A stretch of 64,000 bases of DNA, taken from contig CAVWQE010000006.1 in assembly GCA_963757135.1 (NCBI GenBank), forward strand, positions 682,001 through 746,000, read 5' to 3'. Source of the DNA: Gp1-AA145 sp963757135. Lineage in GTDB: Bacteria; Acidobacteriota; Terriglobia; Terriglobales; Acidobacteriaceae. The position numbers were made by a program, and so were the translations under genes. Below the pieces are notes generated by a model. The model did no database searches. It was given only the letters and a program-made list of their open reading frames with translations, and was not told the DNA's origin. The first letter of the stretch is position 1. The number at the start of each line of letters is the position of its first letter. Positions 23,409 through 30,341 of this stretch are shown piece after piece.

Positions 23409-23575
23409 GTGATGGCCGCTTCGAAGTTTCCCGTCCCAATGATCGTCATCTTCAAGTCGGCATCTGCGGCATGGCCGGACCGCATTCCCGCATCTTCGGG
23501 TGGCCCGGATTGGGCGGCAGTAGACTGCGGCAAGCAGAAGGTTAGGAGGAGTATGGTGGTTCGGGTTCTCACCAT
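23381..23575 (-). CDS. possible short secreted protein (64 aa)
   Basis: The N-terminus MVRTRTTILLLTFCLPQSTA followed by AQSG looks like a signal peptide with cleavage near AAQ. The remaining 40 residues match nothing I know. It overlaps the start of the 108-aa gene by 28 bp in another frame. A GGAAGG lies about 13 nt upstream, rather far. It could equally be chance or a truncated remnant. Confidence 0.35.
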   Translation of the reverse strand: MVRTRTTILLLTFCLPQSTAAQSGPPEDAGMRSGHAADADLKMTIIGTGNFEAAITWLSEFTKI

Positions 23576-23778
23576 GGCGGAATTTTACCTTCCAATCAGG
23601 GTTTCTCGATTACTTAATCTTCAGCTTCGTGCAAAGCCTAGCGAATTGCGGGACAATAGAAGCGTTGCAAGCTAGCCGTTAGTCACTGGTATATCCGCCT
23701 GACTAGCAACTAACAACTAGCCACTAACCACTGAATCGTTGACTCCGAAGTCATCATCATTCCATTTGGAGGAAAATA

Positions 23779-24423
23779 ATGGCCTACGAACTACCCCCCT
23801 TGCCGTATGACTATGCTGCCCTCGAGCCTGTGATCGACACGCAGACGATGAAATTGCATCACGATATGCATCATGGCGCATATGTGAAGAATCTGAATGC
23901 CGCGATCGAGAAGCACCCGAACCTTGGGTCGAAAAGCGCAGAGGACTTGATTCGGGACCTGAATTCGATTCCCGAAGACATCCGTGCCGCAGTTCGCAAT
24001 AATGCCGGTGGCCACGTCAATCACGCCATGTTCTGGAAGATCATGAAGCCGCAGGGTGGCGGCGACCCCACCGGAGCAATCGCTGACGTGATCAGGAAAA
24101 GCTTTGGCAACTTTAATGACTTCAAGACCAAGTTCAACGATGCCGGCGTGAAGCAATTCGGCAGCGGATGGGCCTGGTTAGCGGGCAAGCCCGGCGGCGA
24201 CGTGCAAATCATGAGCACGCCGAACCAGGACAATCCCATCTCCCAGGGGTTGTTCCCCATTCTCGGCAACGACGTTTGGGAGCACGCCTACTATCTGAAA
24301 TACAACAATCGCCGACCTGAATACCTTGCCGCATGGTGGAACGTGGTCAATTGGGAAGAGGTCAACAAACGTTACGAAGCATTTAAGTCGGGGAAACTCG
24401 AACCAGCGCTGGCCGCACGATAA
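23779..24423 (+). CDS. sodA: superoxide dismutase (Mn/Fe type)
   Basis: Dismutates superoxide in the cytoplasm. 214 residues with the four metal ligands H27, H82, D165 and H169 (DVWEHAYYLKY). Q150 in STPNQDNP and the glycine pair in NAGGHVNHAMFW favour the manganese or cambialistic subtype over strict iron. A strong GGAGG site precedes the ATG and a terminator follows. Single gene. Confidence 0.95.
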   Translation: MAYELPPLPYDYAALEPVIDTQTMKLHHDMHHGAYVKNLNAAIEKHPNLGSKSAEDLIRDLNSIPEDIRAAVRNNAGGHVNHAMFWKIMKPQGGGDPTGAIADVIRKSFGNFNDFKTKFNDAGVKQFGSGWAWLAGKPGGDVQIMSTPNQDNPISQGLFPILGNDVWEHAYYLKYNNRRPEYLAAWWNVVNWEEVNKRYEAFKSGKLEPALAAR

Positions 24424-24464
24424 TTAGAGAAGTTTTGCGGCATTTCCTATCTCAGAATGGGTAC

Positions 24465-24510
24465 CCCACCCTTGTCGCGGTCTTTGCGATAGGGTGGGAC
24501 TTTGACTTTT
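24465..24510 (+). terminator. intrinsic terminator after superoxide dismutase
   Basis: CCCACCCT (24465-24472) pairs with AGGGTGGG (24491-24498), with an inner TCGC/GCGA pairing. ACTTTGACTTTT follows. The CCCACCCTTGTCGC motif may itself be a dispersed repeat used as a terminator. Confidence 0.65.
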
Positions 24511-24533
24511 AGCCTTAAAACACGCCCAAACTC

Positions 24534-25871
24534 ATGCCCCCTGACGTCCTCATTCTTGGCGCCGGCGTCGCCGGACTTTCTGGCGCATTGGATCTCTCGC
24601 GGGCTGGGCTTCGCGTTGAGATTATCGAAGGACGCGAACGCATTGGTGGTCGTGTATTCACGCAGTTCGATCCAACTTTGAATCACGCCGTTGACCTGGG
24701 GGCAGAATTTGTTCACGGGCTCGCGCCCGAAATCTGGCTGCCGCTGCAAGAACATGATCTTAATGTGACTGAAGTCGAAGGTGACTTCTGGTGCTCCACG
24801 AACGGCAAACTTGAGCCTTGCCGATTCTTTCGCGAAGTCGAACAGATTCTCAGCAAGATGGATGACCGCTCGCCCGATCAGTCATTTCTAGATTTTCTGG
24901 CCCAAGGTTTCCCGCAGAGCGATCACCAAGAAGCCAAGCAACGCGCCATTGCTTACGTGAGCGGATTCAACGCCGCTGATCCCGCTCAGGTCAGCGTGCA
25001 CTGGCTAGTGCATGGCCGCGAAGCGGAAGAGCAAATTCAGGGGGACCGCGCATTCCATGTTTCCGGCGGTTACCAGACGTTTCTGAAACTTCTTACAGAC
25101 GAACTGGCGTCGCGGCAAGTCCCGATTCATCTCGGCACAAGAGTTCAAGGGGTCCGCCGGAATGGCGGGTCGGTTGAGGTGAGCGGTACGTCGGGACGTG
25201 GGGACGCCACCTTTGTTGCTCCCCGCGCGCTGATCACGTTTCCGCTCGGGGTTCTGCAAGCCGCGACACCAGGCGATGGGATTCACTTTGATCCGCCATT
25301 GCCAATAGAAAAGGCGCTCTCTCTTGAAAAACTCGCGATGGGGAATGTGGTGCGAGTCACACTTTGCTTCCGCGGCCCGGTGTGGGAGGACATCGCAGTT
25401 GATGGAAAGACTCTCGCCGGCATGAGCTTTCTTTTCTCCGACGACAAGCTTTTTCCGACATGGTGGACGCAAATGCCTGATCCCGTGCCGATGATCACCG
25501 GATGGTCCCCTGCCGCTTCGGCTGAAAATCTGCGGGGCATGAGCGAGGGCCGAATTGTGCAGAAGGCGATGGAAACACTGGCTGGCCTTCTCGGCCTGGA
25601 AAACGCGGAATTGCAATCTGAACTGGCGTCCGCGTACTTCCACGACTGGGATTCGGACCCCTTCTCACAAGGCGCTTACAGCTACGTGAGAGCCGGAGGC
25701 GAAGGCTGCCAGAGAACTCTCGGCGCTCCGGTTGGCGAGACCCTGTTTTTCGCGGGAGAAGCCACCGACACATCCGGCCATAACGGCACGGTGCACGGCG
25801 CCATCGCCAGTGGCAAGCGAGCGGCAAGAGAGATACTAAGTGTCTCGGGCCAGTTGCGTACTCCGCAATAG
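24534..25871 (+). CDS. flavin monoamine oxidase family protein
   Basis: 445-residue FAD-dependent oxidase. The dinucleotide motif VLILGAGVAGLSGALDL starts at residue 5; EIIEGRERIGGRVFT follows, and the C-terminal FAD motif is FFAGEATDTSGHNGTVHGAI. ALITFPLGVLQA is also typical. It oxidises an amine, polyamine or similar substrate with release of peroxide. No signal peptide. The substrate cannot be read from sequence. 23 bp after the superoxide dismutase terminator. Confidence 0.88.
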   Translation: MPPDVLILGAGVAGLSGALDLSRAGLRVEIIEGRERIGGRVFTQFDPTLNHAVDLGAEFVHGLAPEIWLPLQEHDLNVTEVEGDFWCSTNGKLEPCRFFREVEQILSKMDDRSPDQSFLDFLAQGFPQSDHQEAKQRAIAYVSGFNAADPAQVSVHWLVHGREAEEQIQGDRAFHVSGGYQTFLKLLTDELASRQVPIHLGTRVQGVRRNGGSVEVSGTSGRGDATFVAPRALITFPLGVLQAATPGDGIHFDPPLPIEKALSLEKLAMGNVVRVTLCFRGPVWEDIAVDGKTLAGMSFLFSDDKLFPTWWTQMPDPVPMITGWSPAASAENLRGMSEGRIVQKAMETLAGLLGLENAELQSELASAYFHDWDSDPFSQGAYSYVRAGGEGCQRTLGAPVGETLFFAGEATDTSGHNGTVHGAIASGKRAAREILSVSGQLRTPQ

Positions 25872-25944
25872 GATCAGAGCGCCGAATCCCAATTACCAAC
25901 TCTGTAATCTAAAGAGCTCGCATCAAAAATTCCGCGAAAATTAA

Positions 25945-26763
25945 ATGCCTGAACTTCCTGAGGTTGAAACCATTGCGCGTGGACTCGACAAGCGCGTCGC
26001 CGGCGACGTGATCGAATCGGTGTGGCTGGGGTCCAAGCCAGAGCCGCTTAAGTCATCCGCGGCGGAAATCGCATCGGCATTGCAATCGAAGAGAATCACG
26101 AGCGTGCGCCGGGTCGGCAAACACATTGTTTTTGACCTCGCACCAATCGGGAATTCGAGCAATGGCCAGCAGGCGCAGTGGATCGTTCACCTCGGGATGA
26201 CAGGTAGCATGCTGGTCTGCACGCCAGATTCGGAGCGCCAGAAGCATACCCATGCCGTGGTAGGCCTGGTGTCGGGCCGCGAACTGCGTTTTGTGGATCC
26301 CCGGCGCTTTGGCCGGCTCAGCGTGATCGAAAGATTTGAGGCGCCGGGCAAGGAGCCGCTGCAAATTGCACAGGAAGATTTCGCGAAACTATTTCGCGGC
26401 CGCAAGACTCCGATCAAGAGCGCGCTTCTGAATCAAAAATTGTTGAGTGGCGTGGGAAACATTTACGCCGATGAATCTCTTTTCCGAGCCAAGGTTCGCC
26501 CTCGAAGGCGCGCGGCTTCGCTGACGCGAAGTGAACTCGTCCTGTTACATAAGGGTCTGCGACGGGTACTACAGGAGGCAATCCGCCTTGGAGGTTCAAG
26601 CATTTCAGACTATGTGGACGCCGACGGCGATGAAGGCTATTTCCAACTGCGACACCGGGTTTACGGACGAGAGGGCAAGCCGTGCCTCGTCTGCAAGACC
26701 CCGATCAAGCGCGTCGTGATCGCGGGACGAAGCAGCCACTACTGCCCGCAGTGCCAGAAGTAA
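25945..26763 (+). CDS. mutM: formamidopyrimidine-DNA glycosylase
   Basis: Removes oxidised purines such as 8-oxoguanine. The mature N-terminus PELPEVETIARGL supplies the catalytic Pro and Glu. LLNQKLLSGVGNIYADE is the helix-two-turn-helix. The C-terminal zinc finger is CLVCKTPIKRVVIAGRSSHYCPQCQ (ligands in CLVC and CPQC). 272 residues, complete. Fits with the neighbouring oxidative-stress genes, although each appears to be a separate unit. Confidence 0.97.
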   Translation: MPELPEVETIARGLDKRVAGDVIESVWLGSKPEPLKSSAAEIASALQSKRITSVRRVGKHIVFDLAPIGNSSNGQQAQWIVHLGMTGSMLVCTPDSERQKHTHAVVGLVSGRELRFVDPRRFGRLSVIERFEAPGKEPLQIAQEDFAKLFRGRKTPIKSALLNQKLLSGVGNIYADESLFRAKVRPRRRAASLTRSELVLLHKGLRRVLQEAIRLGGSSISDYVDADGDEGYFQLRHRVYGREGKPCLVCKTPIKRVVIAGRSSHYCPQCQK

Positions 26764-26857
26764 GAGTGGATTGTGGAATCGTAGATTGTAAAGCTCAGAT
26801 TTTCCTCCAGGGTCTTAAAACAAATCTGCAATCGCAAATCAATAATCTGAAATCGCA

Positions 26858-27766
26858 TCACAATGCCTTTGGCGCCCCCGTGTCCATCACGTAAATTCGT
26901 CCCGGGCTGGCGGCCTGCACGTTGTTCTTCTCAAAAACTTCCTTGATGCGTCGGCGCATTTCGCGGCTCACCGCGTACTGCTTGTTCGGGCGCGTCTTAA
27001 TCAGCACCAAATATTCGGCTTCGCCGTTGCCCACGCGATCAATGCCGGGGACGTCAATGTCGCTAACAATGTCCTGCGCAAATCTGGCGTCGTTTCGCAG
27101 ATCGCTTCCAATCTGGTTCAGCAATGACACAATTTTGTCGCTGGGTTCGCTGTAAGCTACCGTGACCTTCAAGGCGAGCTGCGACCAGTCGCGTGTGGTA
27201 TTCGAGACAATCTGTATAGCGCTGTTCGGCACAGTGTGCAGGGTGCCGTCCTCATCGCGCAATATGGTCGTGCGCAGGCTCATGCGCTCCACTGCGCCCT
27301 TCACGCCGGCAATGCGGACCGTATCGCCGATGTCGTATTGGTTTTCGAGCAGAATAAAAAAACCATTGAGAAAGTCGTGGACAAGAGTCTGCGCGCCAAA
27401 GCCGATGGCCAAGCCGGCAATTCCGGCGCTCGCAAGCATCGGGGCAAGATTCAGCCCTAACTGCCCAAGCACCATTAGCAGAGCAACGAAGTAAATGACA
27501 AAGACTCCAACGCTGGTAAGCACTCCGGCTACCGTCCGCACCTGTTGCACCCGAATTCCCGGCGGCAGTTTCCGGATTTGCAGGTCAGTGCTCTTGCTTG
27601 CAATTACGCGCAACACCCTGATCAGGGTGTATGCACCCAGAACGACCAGCGCGATTTTGGGTGCGTCATGGCGTAAAAATTCGATCGTGTCCTGTCGCCA
27701 ACCTTGCAGGAGTGTTGGTAAATCAGCAGCTTCAGGGGTGAGTTTCGCCTGGATCGAAAGGAACAT
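26858..27766 (-). CDS. MscS-family mechanosensitive ion channel
   Basis: 302 residues with an N-terminal membrane region (helices at about 35-55 and 75-105). The pore helix is rich in Ala/Gly (ASAGIAGLAIGFGAQTLV). The MscS beta domain follows (YDIGDTVRIAGVKGAVERMSLRTT) and then HTVPNSAIQIVSNTTRDW. It releases solutes on osmotic downshift. No signal peptide or sensor domain. The 90 bp between it and mutM contain period-7 repeats (AATCTGC/AATCGCA type). Confidence 0.93.
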   Translation of the reverse strand: MFLSIQAKLTPEAADLPTLLQGWRQDTIEFLRHDAPKIALVVLGAYTLIRVLRVIASKSTDLQIRKLPPGIRVQQVRTVAGVLTSVGVFVIYFVALLMVLGQLGLNLAPMLASAGIAGLAIGFGAQTLVHDFLNGFFILLENQYDIGDTVRIAGVKGAVERMSLRTTILRDEDGTLHTVPNSAIQIVSNTTRDWSQLALKVTVAYSEPSDKIVSLLNQIGSDLRNDARFAQDIVSDIDVPGIDRVGNGEAEYLVLIKTRPNKQYAVSREMRRRIKEVFEKNNVQAASPGRIYVMDTGAPKAL

Positions 27767-27838
27767 TGGAGTGCCTGATTATAGCAACCGGTCAGAGCAC
27801 TGGACGCGGCGGATATAATTCCGAAAACGAGGTCCACC

Positions 27839-28204
27839 GTGCGGCTAAAACGACACTGGATAGTTTTTCTTCTATTTTTGTTCACTTGGCAAGCAGTACC
27901 GGCGCAACAGCAGCCTCCCTTACCCGAAATCGCACCACCTCCGGGCATGCAGGGGGGACAGTCTCCAGAAACTGAGCGCGGCATCCCTGCAGAGATGCAA
28001 AAGCGCATGGAGAAAGAGGCCAACCAGCAACGCCAGACGGAACTGAAGCGTGATGCAGCCAAACTGCTCAAGCTTTCCACCGAACTGAACGACTATGTGG
28101 GCAAGACGAACGAGAACATCCTCTCCCTTGATGTGATCAAGAAAGCCGACGAGATCGAAAAACTCGCGCGCAGCGTCAAGACGAAGATGCGGGGCAGCGA
28201 CTGA
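27839..28204 (+). CDS. secreted hypothetical protein with helical C-terminal half
   Basis: 121 residues starting with GTG, 7 nt after GAGG. Signal peptide (hydrophobic IVFLLFLFTWQAV, cleavage near PAQQQ), Pro-rich segment (PPLPEIAPPPGMQGG), then a charged alpha-helical region (ERGIPAEMQKRMEKEANQQR to KLARSVKTKMRG). No family recognised; periplasmic location is inferred. Divergent from the MscS gene. Confidence 0.65.
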   Translation: MRLKRHWIVFLLFLFTWQAVPAQQQPPLPEIAPPPGMQGGQSPETERGIPAEMQKRMEKEANQQRQTELKRDAAKLLKLSTELNDYVGKTNENILSLDVIKKADEIEKLARSVKTKMRGSD

Positions 28205-28376
28205 CGAAGTCAGAATGCAGAAGTAAGAAGTGATTCTTGCCTTCACACTTCTCTGACTTCTCACTTCTCACTTTTGACTTCCGACTTCTGGCTTCTTACT
28301 TTCTACAAGTGATTGCATTTTGCCGGGCCTTTGCTCTATCCTGTTGCAACCGAGTTTCATCAGGACCGAGAAATAT

Positions 28377-28835
28377 ATGCCCCTTCCGGCAACTGAGGCC
28401 CCAGGACGATTGCAGGCTGCACTGGCTTCACGCGGCCTTCGCTTGACTCGGCAGCGTCGCACAATTCTTGGCGTGGTCGAAAACGCCAAGCAGCATCTTG
28501 ATGCCGCACAGATCTTGCGCCATGCCCGGAAGCTTGATCCCGCGATCGATCGAGTTACCGTTTACCGCACCCTGAAGCTGCTGAAGCGCCACGGACTGGT
28601 TGACGAACTCGATCTCATGCACATGCAGGGCGAGAAGCACTTCTACGAGCGGCGCCCGCAGCGCGATCACATCCACATGGCGTGCCTTCGTTGTGGCAAG
28701 ATCATGGAATTTGAAAGCGATCTCTTCGACCGCCTCAAAGGACAGATCCAACGCGACTGCCGCTTCCACATCATTGTCAGCCGCCTGGAAGTGGGTGGTT
28801 ACTGTGGGGATTGCCGCACAAATTCTCCCGAATAA
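28377..28835 (+). CDS. Fur family transcriptional regulator
   Basis: 152 residues. N-terminal winged helix (TRQRRTILGVVENAKQHLDA, then DRVTVYRTLKLLKRHGLV) followed by the metal-sensing dimer domain. H88, H98 and H100 are likely regulatory-site ligands. Two CxxC pairs (C103/C106 and C143/C146) form the structural zinc site. Which metal or peroxide it senses cannot be told from sequence. Start 28377 was chosen for family length. GTTGCAAC lies 34 nt upstream of it. TTGCAA words also occur downstream, and a full palindrome sits before the next operon. Confidence 0.9.
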   Translation: MPLPATEAPGRLQAALASRGLRLTRQRRTILGVVENAKQHLDAAQILRHARKLDPAIDRVTVYRTLKLLKRHGLVDELDLMHMQGEKHFYERRPQRDHIHMACLRCGKIMEFESDLFDRLKGQIQRDCRFHIIVSRLEVGGYCGDCRTNSPE

Positions 28836-28930
28836 CTGTTGCAAGTCGTTGCATTCCGCCTGAAACACAAAATTCGCAGGCGTCTTGACGCATCGCTTTC
28901 AACCAACTTACGATGGTTGCTGCTTCCGAT

Positions 28931-28949
28931 ATTGCAACTCAGTTGCAAT
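28931..28949. promoter_or_regulatory. palindromic operator ATTGCAAC-TCA-GTTGCAAT
   Basis: Perfect 8-bp dyad with a 3-bp centre, ending 10 nt before the next ATG. A related pair GTTGCAAGTCGTTGCA lies at 28838-28853 and a half-site GTTGCAAC at 28343-28350 upstream of the Fur-family gene. The best explanation is binding of the neighbouring Fur-family regulator to its own gene and to this operon. Confidence 0.6.
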
Positions 28950-28958
28950 TAACTAACT

Positions 28959-29834
28959 ATGGCTAAGTATCACAAAACTTTGTTTCTAGCCTTGGCTTGC
29001 CTAGCTGCCGTACCCGCGCGGACGCAAGAGAGCCCATTTTTTGTGACCTATACCCATCACATGGAGGAGCCGGGAAATCTGGATTTCGAAATATCGAGCA
29101 CGACCGGCGTTCCCCGCTCGGGGCAGCAACTCTACGTCGCTCCCTACATGGAATTGGAATATGGAGTGACCGCGCTATGGACGTCGGAACTCTATTTGGA
29201 AGGCCAGTCGTCGCCGGGCGACAGCACTGTCTTCACTGGTTGGCGAATTGAAAATCGCTACAAACCCCTGGCTCGCGAGCACTGGATCAATCCCGTGCTG
29301 TACCTCGAGTACGAGAGCCTGAACGAAGCCAGCCGCATTCAGAAGGAAATCGAAGGCGGAGGCCCGGATCTGACCTCGCGCAATGCATTGTTAACGAGTG
29401 AGCACGGCCATGAGCTCGAAACCAAACTGATTCTCTCCAGCGACTACCACGACTGGAACATCTCCGAGAATTTCATCGCCGCGAAGAACTTCTCGCAGTC
29501 GGAAGGCGTGGAATTCGGATATTCGTTCGGCGTAGCGCGGCCACTGGCAACGCTTGCGTCCGGAAATGAATGCCGGTTCTGCCGCGAAAACTTCATCGCA
29601 GGAGTGGAAATGTACGGCGGACTCGGCAGTACGCTGGAATTCGGCATTCATGACACTGCACACTACATTGCGCCGGTAATCTCCTGGACGGTCAGCGACA
29701 ACTCAACCCTGCGCTTTTCCCCCGGCTTTGGGTTGACCCATGGGAGCAATTCGGTGCTGATTCGCGTCGGATACGCGTATGAATTTCAGGGCGTCGGCGC
29801 ACAAATCGGCAGGCTGTTCGGGAGAAAGCAATGA
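28959..29834 (+). CDS. outer-membrane beta-barrel-like protein
   Basis: 291 residues with a signal peptide (LFLALACLAAVPA, cleavage near ARTQ). The rest is rich in alternating hydrophobic and aromatic residues in strand-length blocks, for example LYVAPYMELEYGVTALWTSE, INPVLYLEYESL and GVEFGYSFGVA. This pattern suits a porin-like outer-membrane barrel. No specific family is certain. Its start overlaps the operator zone and lacks a clear ribosome site. The stop overlaps the cytochrome gene by 4 nt, so the two are one unit, likely under the Fur-family regulator. Confidence 0.65.
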   Translation: MAKYHKTLFLALACLAAVPARTQESPFFVTYTHHMEEPGNLDFEISSTTGVPRSGQQLYVAPYMELEYGVTALWTSELYLEGQSSPGDSTVFTGWRIENRYKPLAREHWINPVLYLEYESLNEASRIQKEIEGGGPDLTSRNALLTSEHGHELETKLILSSDYHDWNISENFIAAKNFSQSEGVEFGYSFGVARPLATLASGNECRFCRENFIAGVEMYGGLGSTLEFGIHDTAHYIAPVISWTVSDNSTLRFSPGFGLTHGSNSVLIRVGYAYEFQGVGAQIGRLFGRKQ

Positions 29835-30217
29835 AGCGGCTCACACTCATGTTCGCATGCCTGGCCTCGGTAATAGCTCTCGGGCAGAATCCCGGATATC
29901 AGCAAGACCCACACTGGCGCGTGCCAGATGAGGCGGCTGCGCGGGTAAATCCGCTGGCAACCAGACCAGCCGCCGCCGCCGGAGGCCGTAAACTTTTCCT
30001 GCGCAACTGCGCGGAGTGTCATCAACCCGACGGATCGGGCATGGGAAAAAAGCACTCGGCTGACTTCCATTTGCCGGCGGTGCAGCAACAAAGCGACGGC
30101 ACTCTGTTCTGGAAAATTACTAATGGAAACTCCAGCCGCGGAATGCCTGCATTCAGCAAACTGCCCGAATTGCAGCGATGGCAGTTGGTGCTGTATGTCA
30201 GGGCGCTGAAGCCGTAA
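29831..30217 (+). CDS. class I c-type cytochrome, periplasmic
   Basis: 128 residues: signal peptide (MKRLTLMFACLASVIALGQ), then one heme site C60-A-E-C63-H64. M105 in SSRGMPAF is the likely sixth ligand, and the final WQLVLYVRALKP is the usual C-terminal helix. Single-heme electron carrier. Translationally coupled to the barrel protein upstream (ATGA). The partnership suggests redox or metal handling at the envelope, which is inference. Confidence 0.88.
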   Translation: MKRLTLMFACLASVIALGQNPGYQQDPHWRVPDEAAARVNPLATRPAAAAGGRKLFLRNCAECHQPDGSGMGKKHSADFHLPAVQQQSDGTLFWKITNGNSSRGMPAFSKLPELQRWQLVLYVRALKP

Positions 30218-30250
30218 GGTAGGAGCTTCAGCACATCACTCGAGAAACCC

Positions 30251-30285
30251 GCCCCACCCTTCCCAACATCGGGGAAGGATGGGGC
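30251..30285. terminator. long hairpin between convergent genes
   Basis: GCCCCACCCTTCCC pairs with GGGGAAGGATGGGGC (13 pairs, one mismatch) around a 6-nt loop. No T tract follows on either strand, so it may be a bidirectional attenuating hairpin or a dispersed repeat. Confidence 0.45.
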
Positions 30286-30341
30286 ACGCTCAGTACGTTC
30301 ACATGCTGGAATCAGAAAGGCCCCACATGCTGGTCTTCAGC

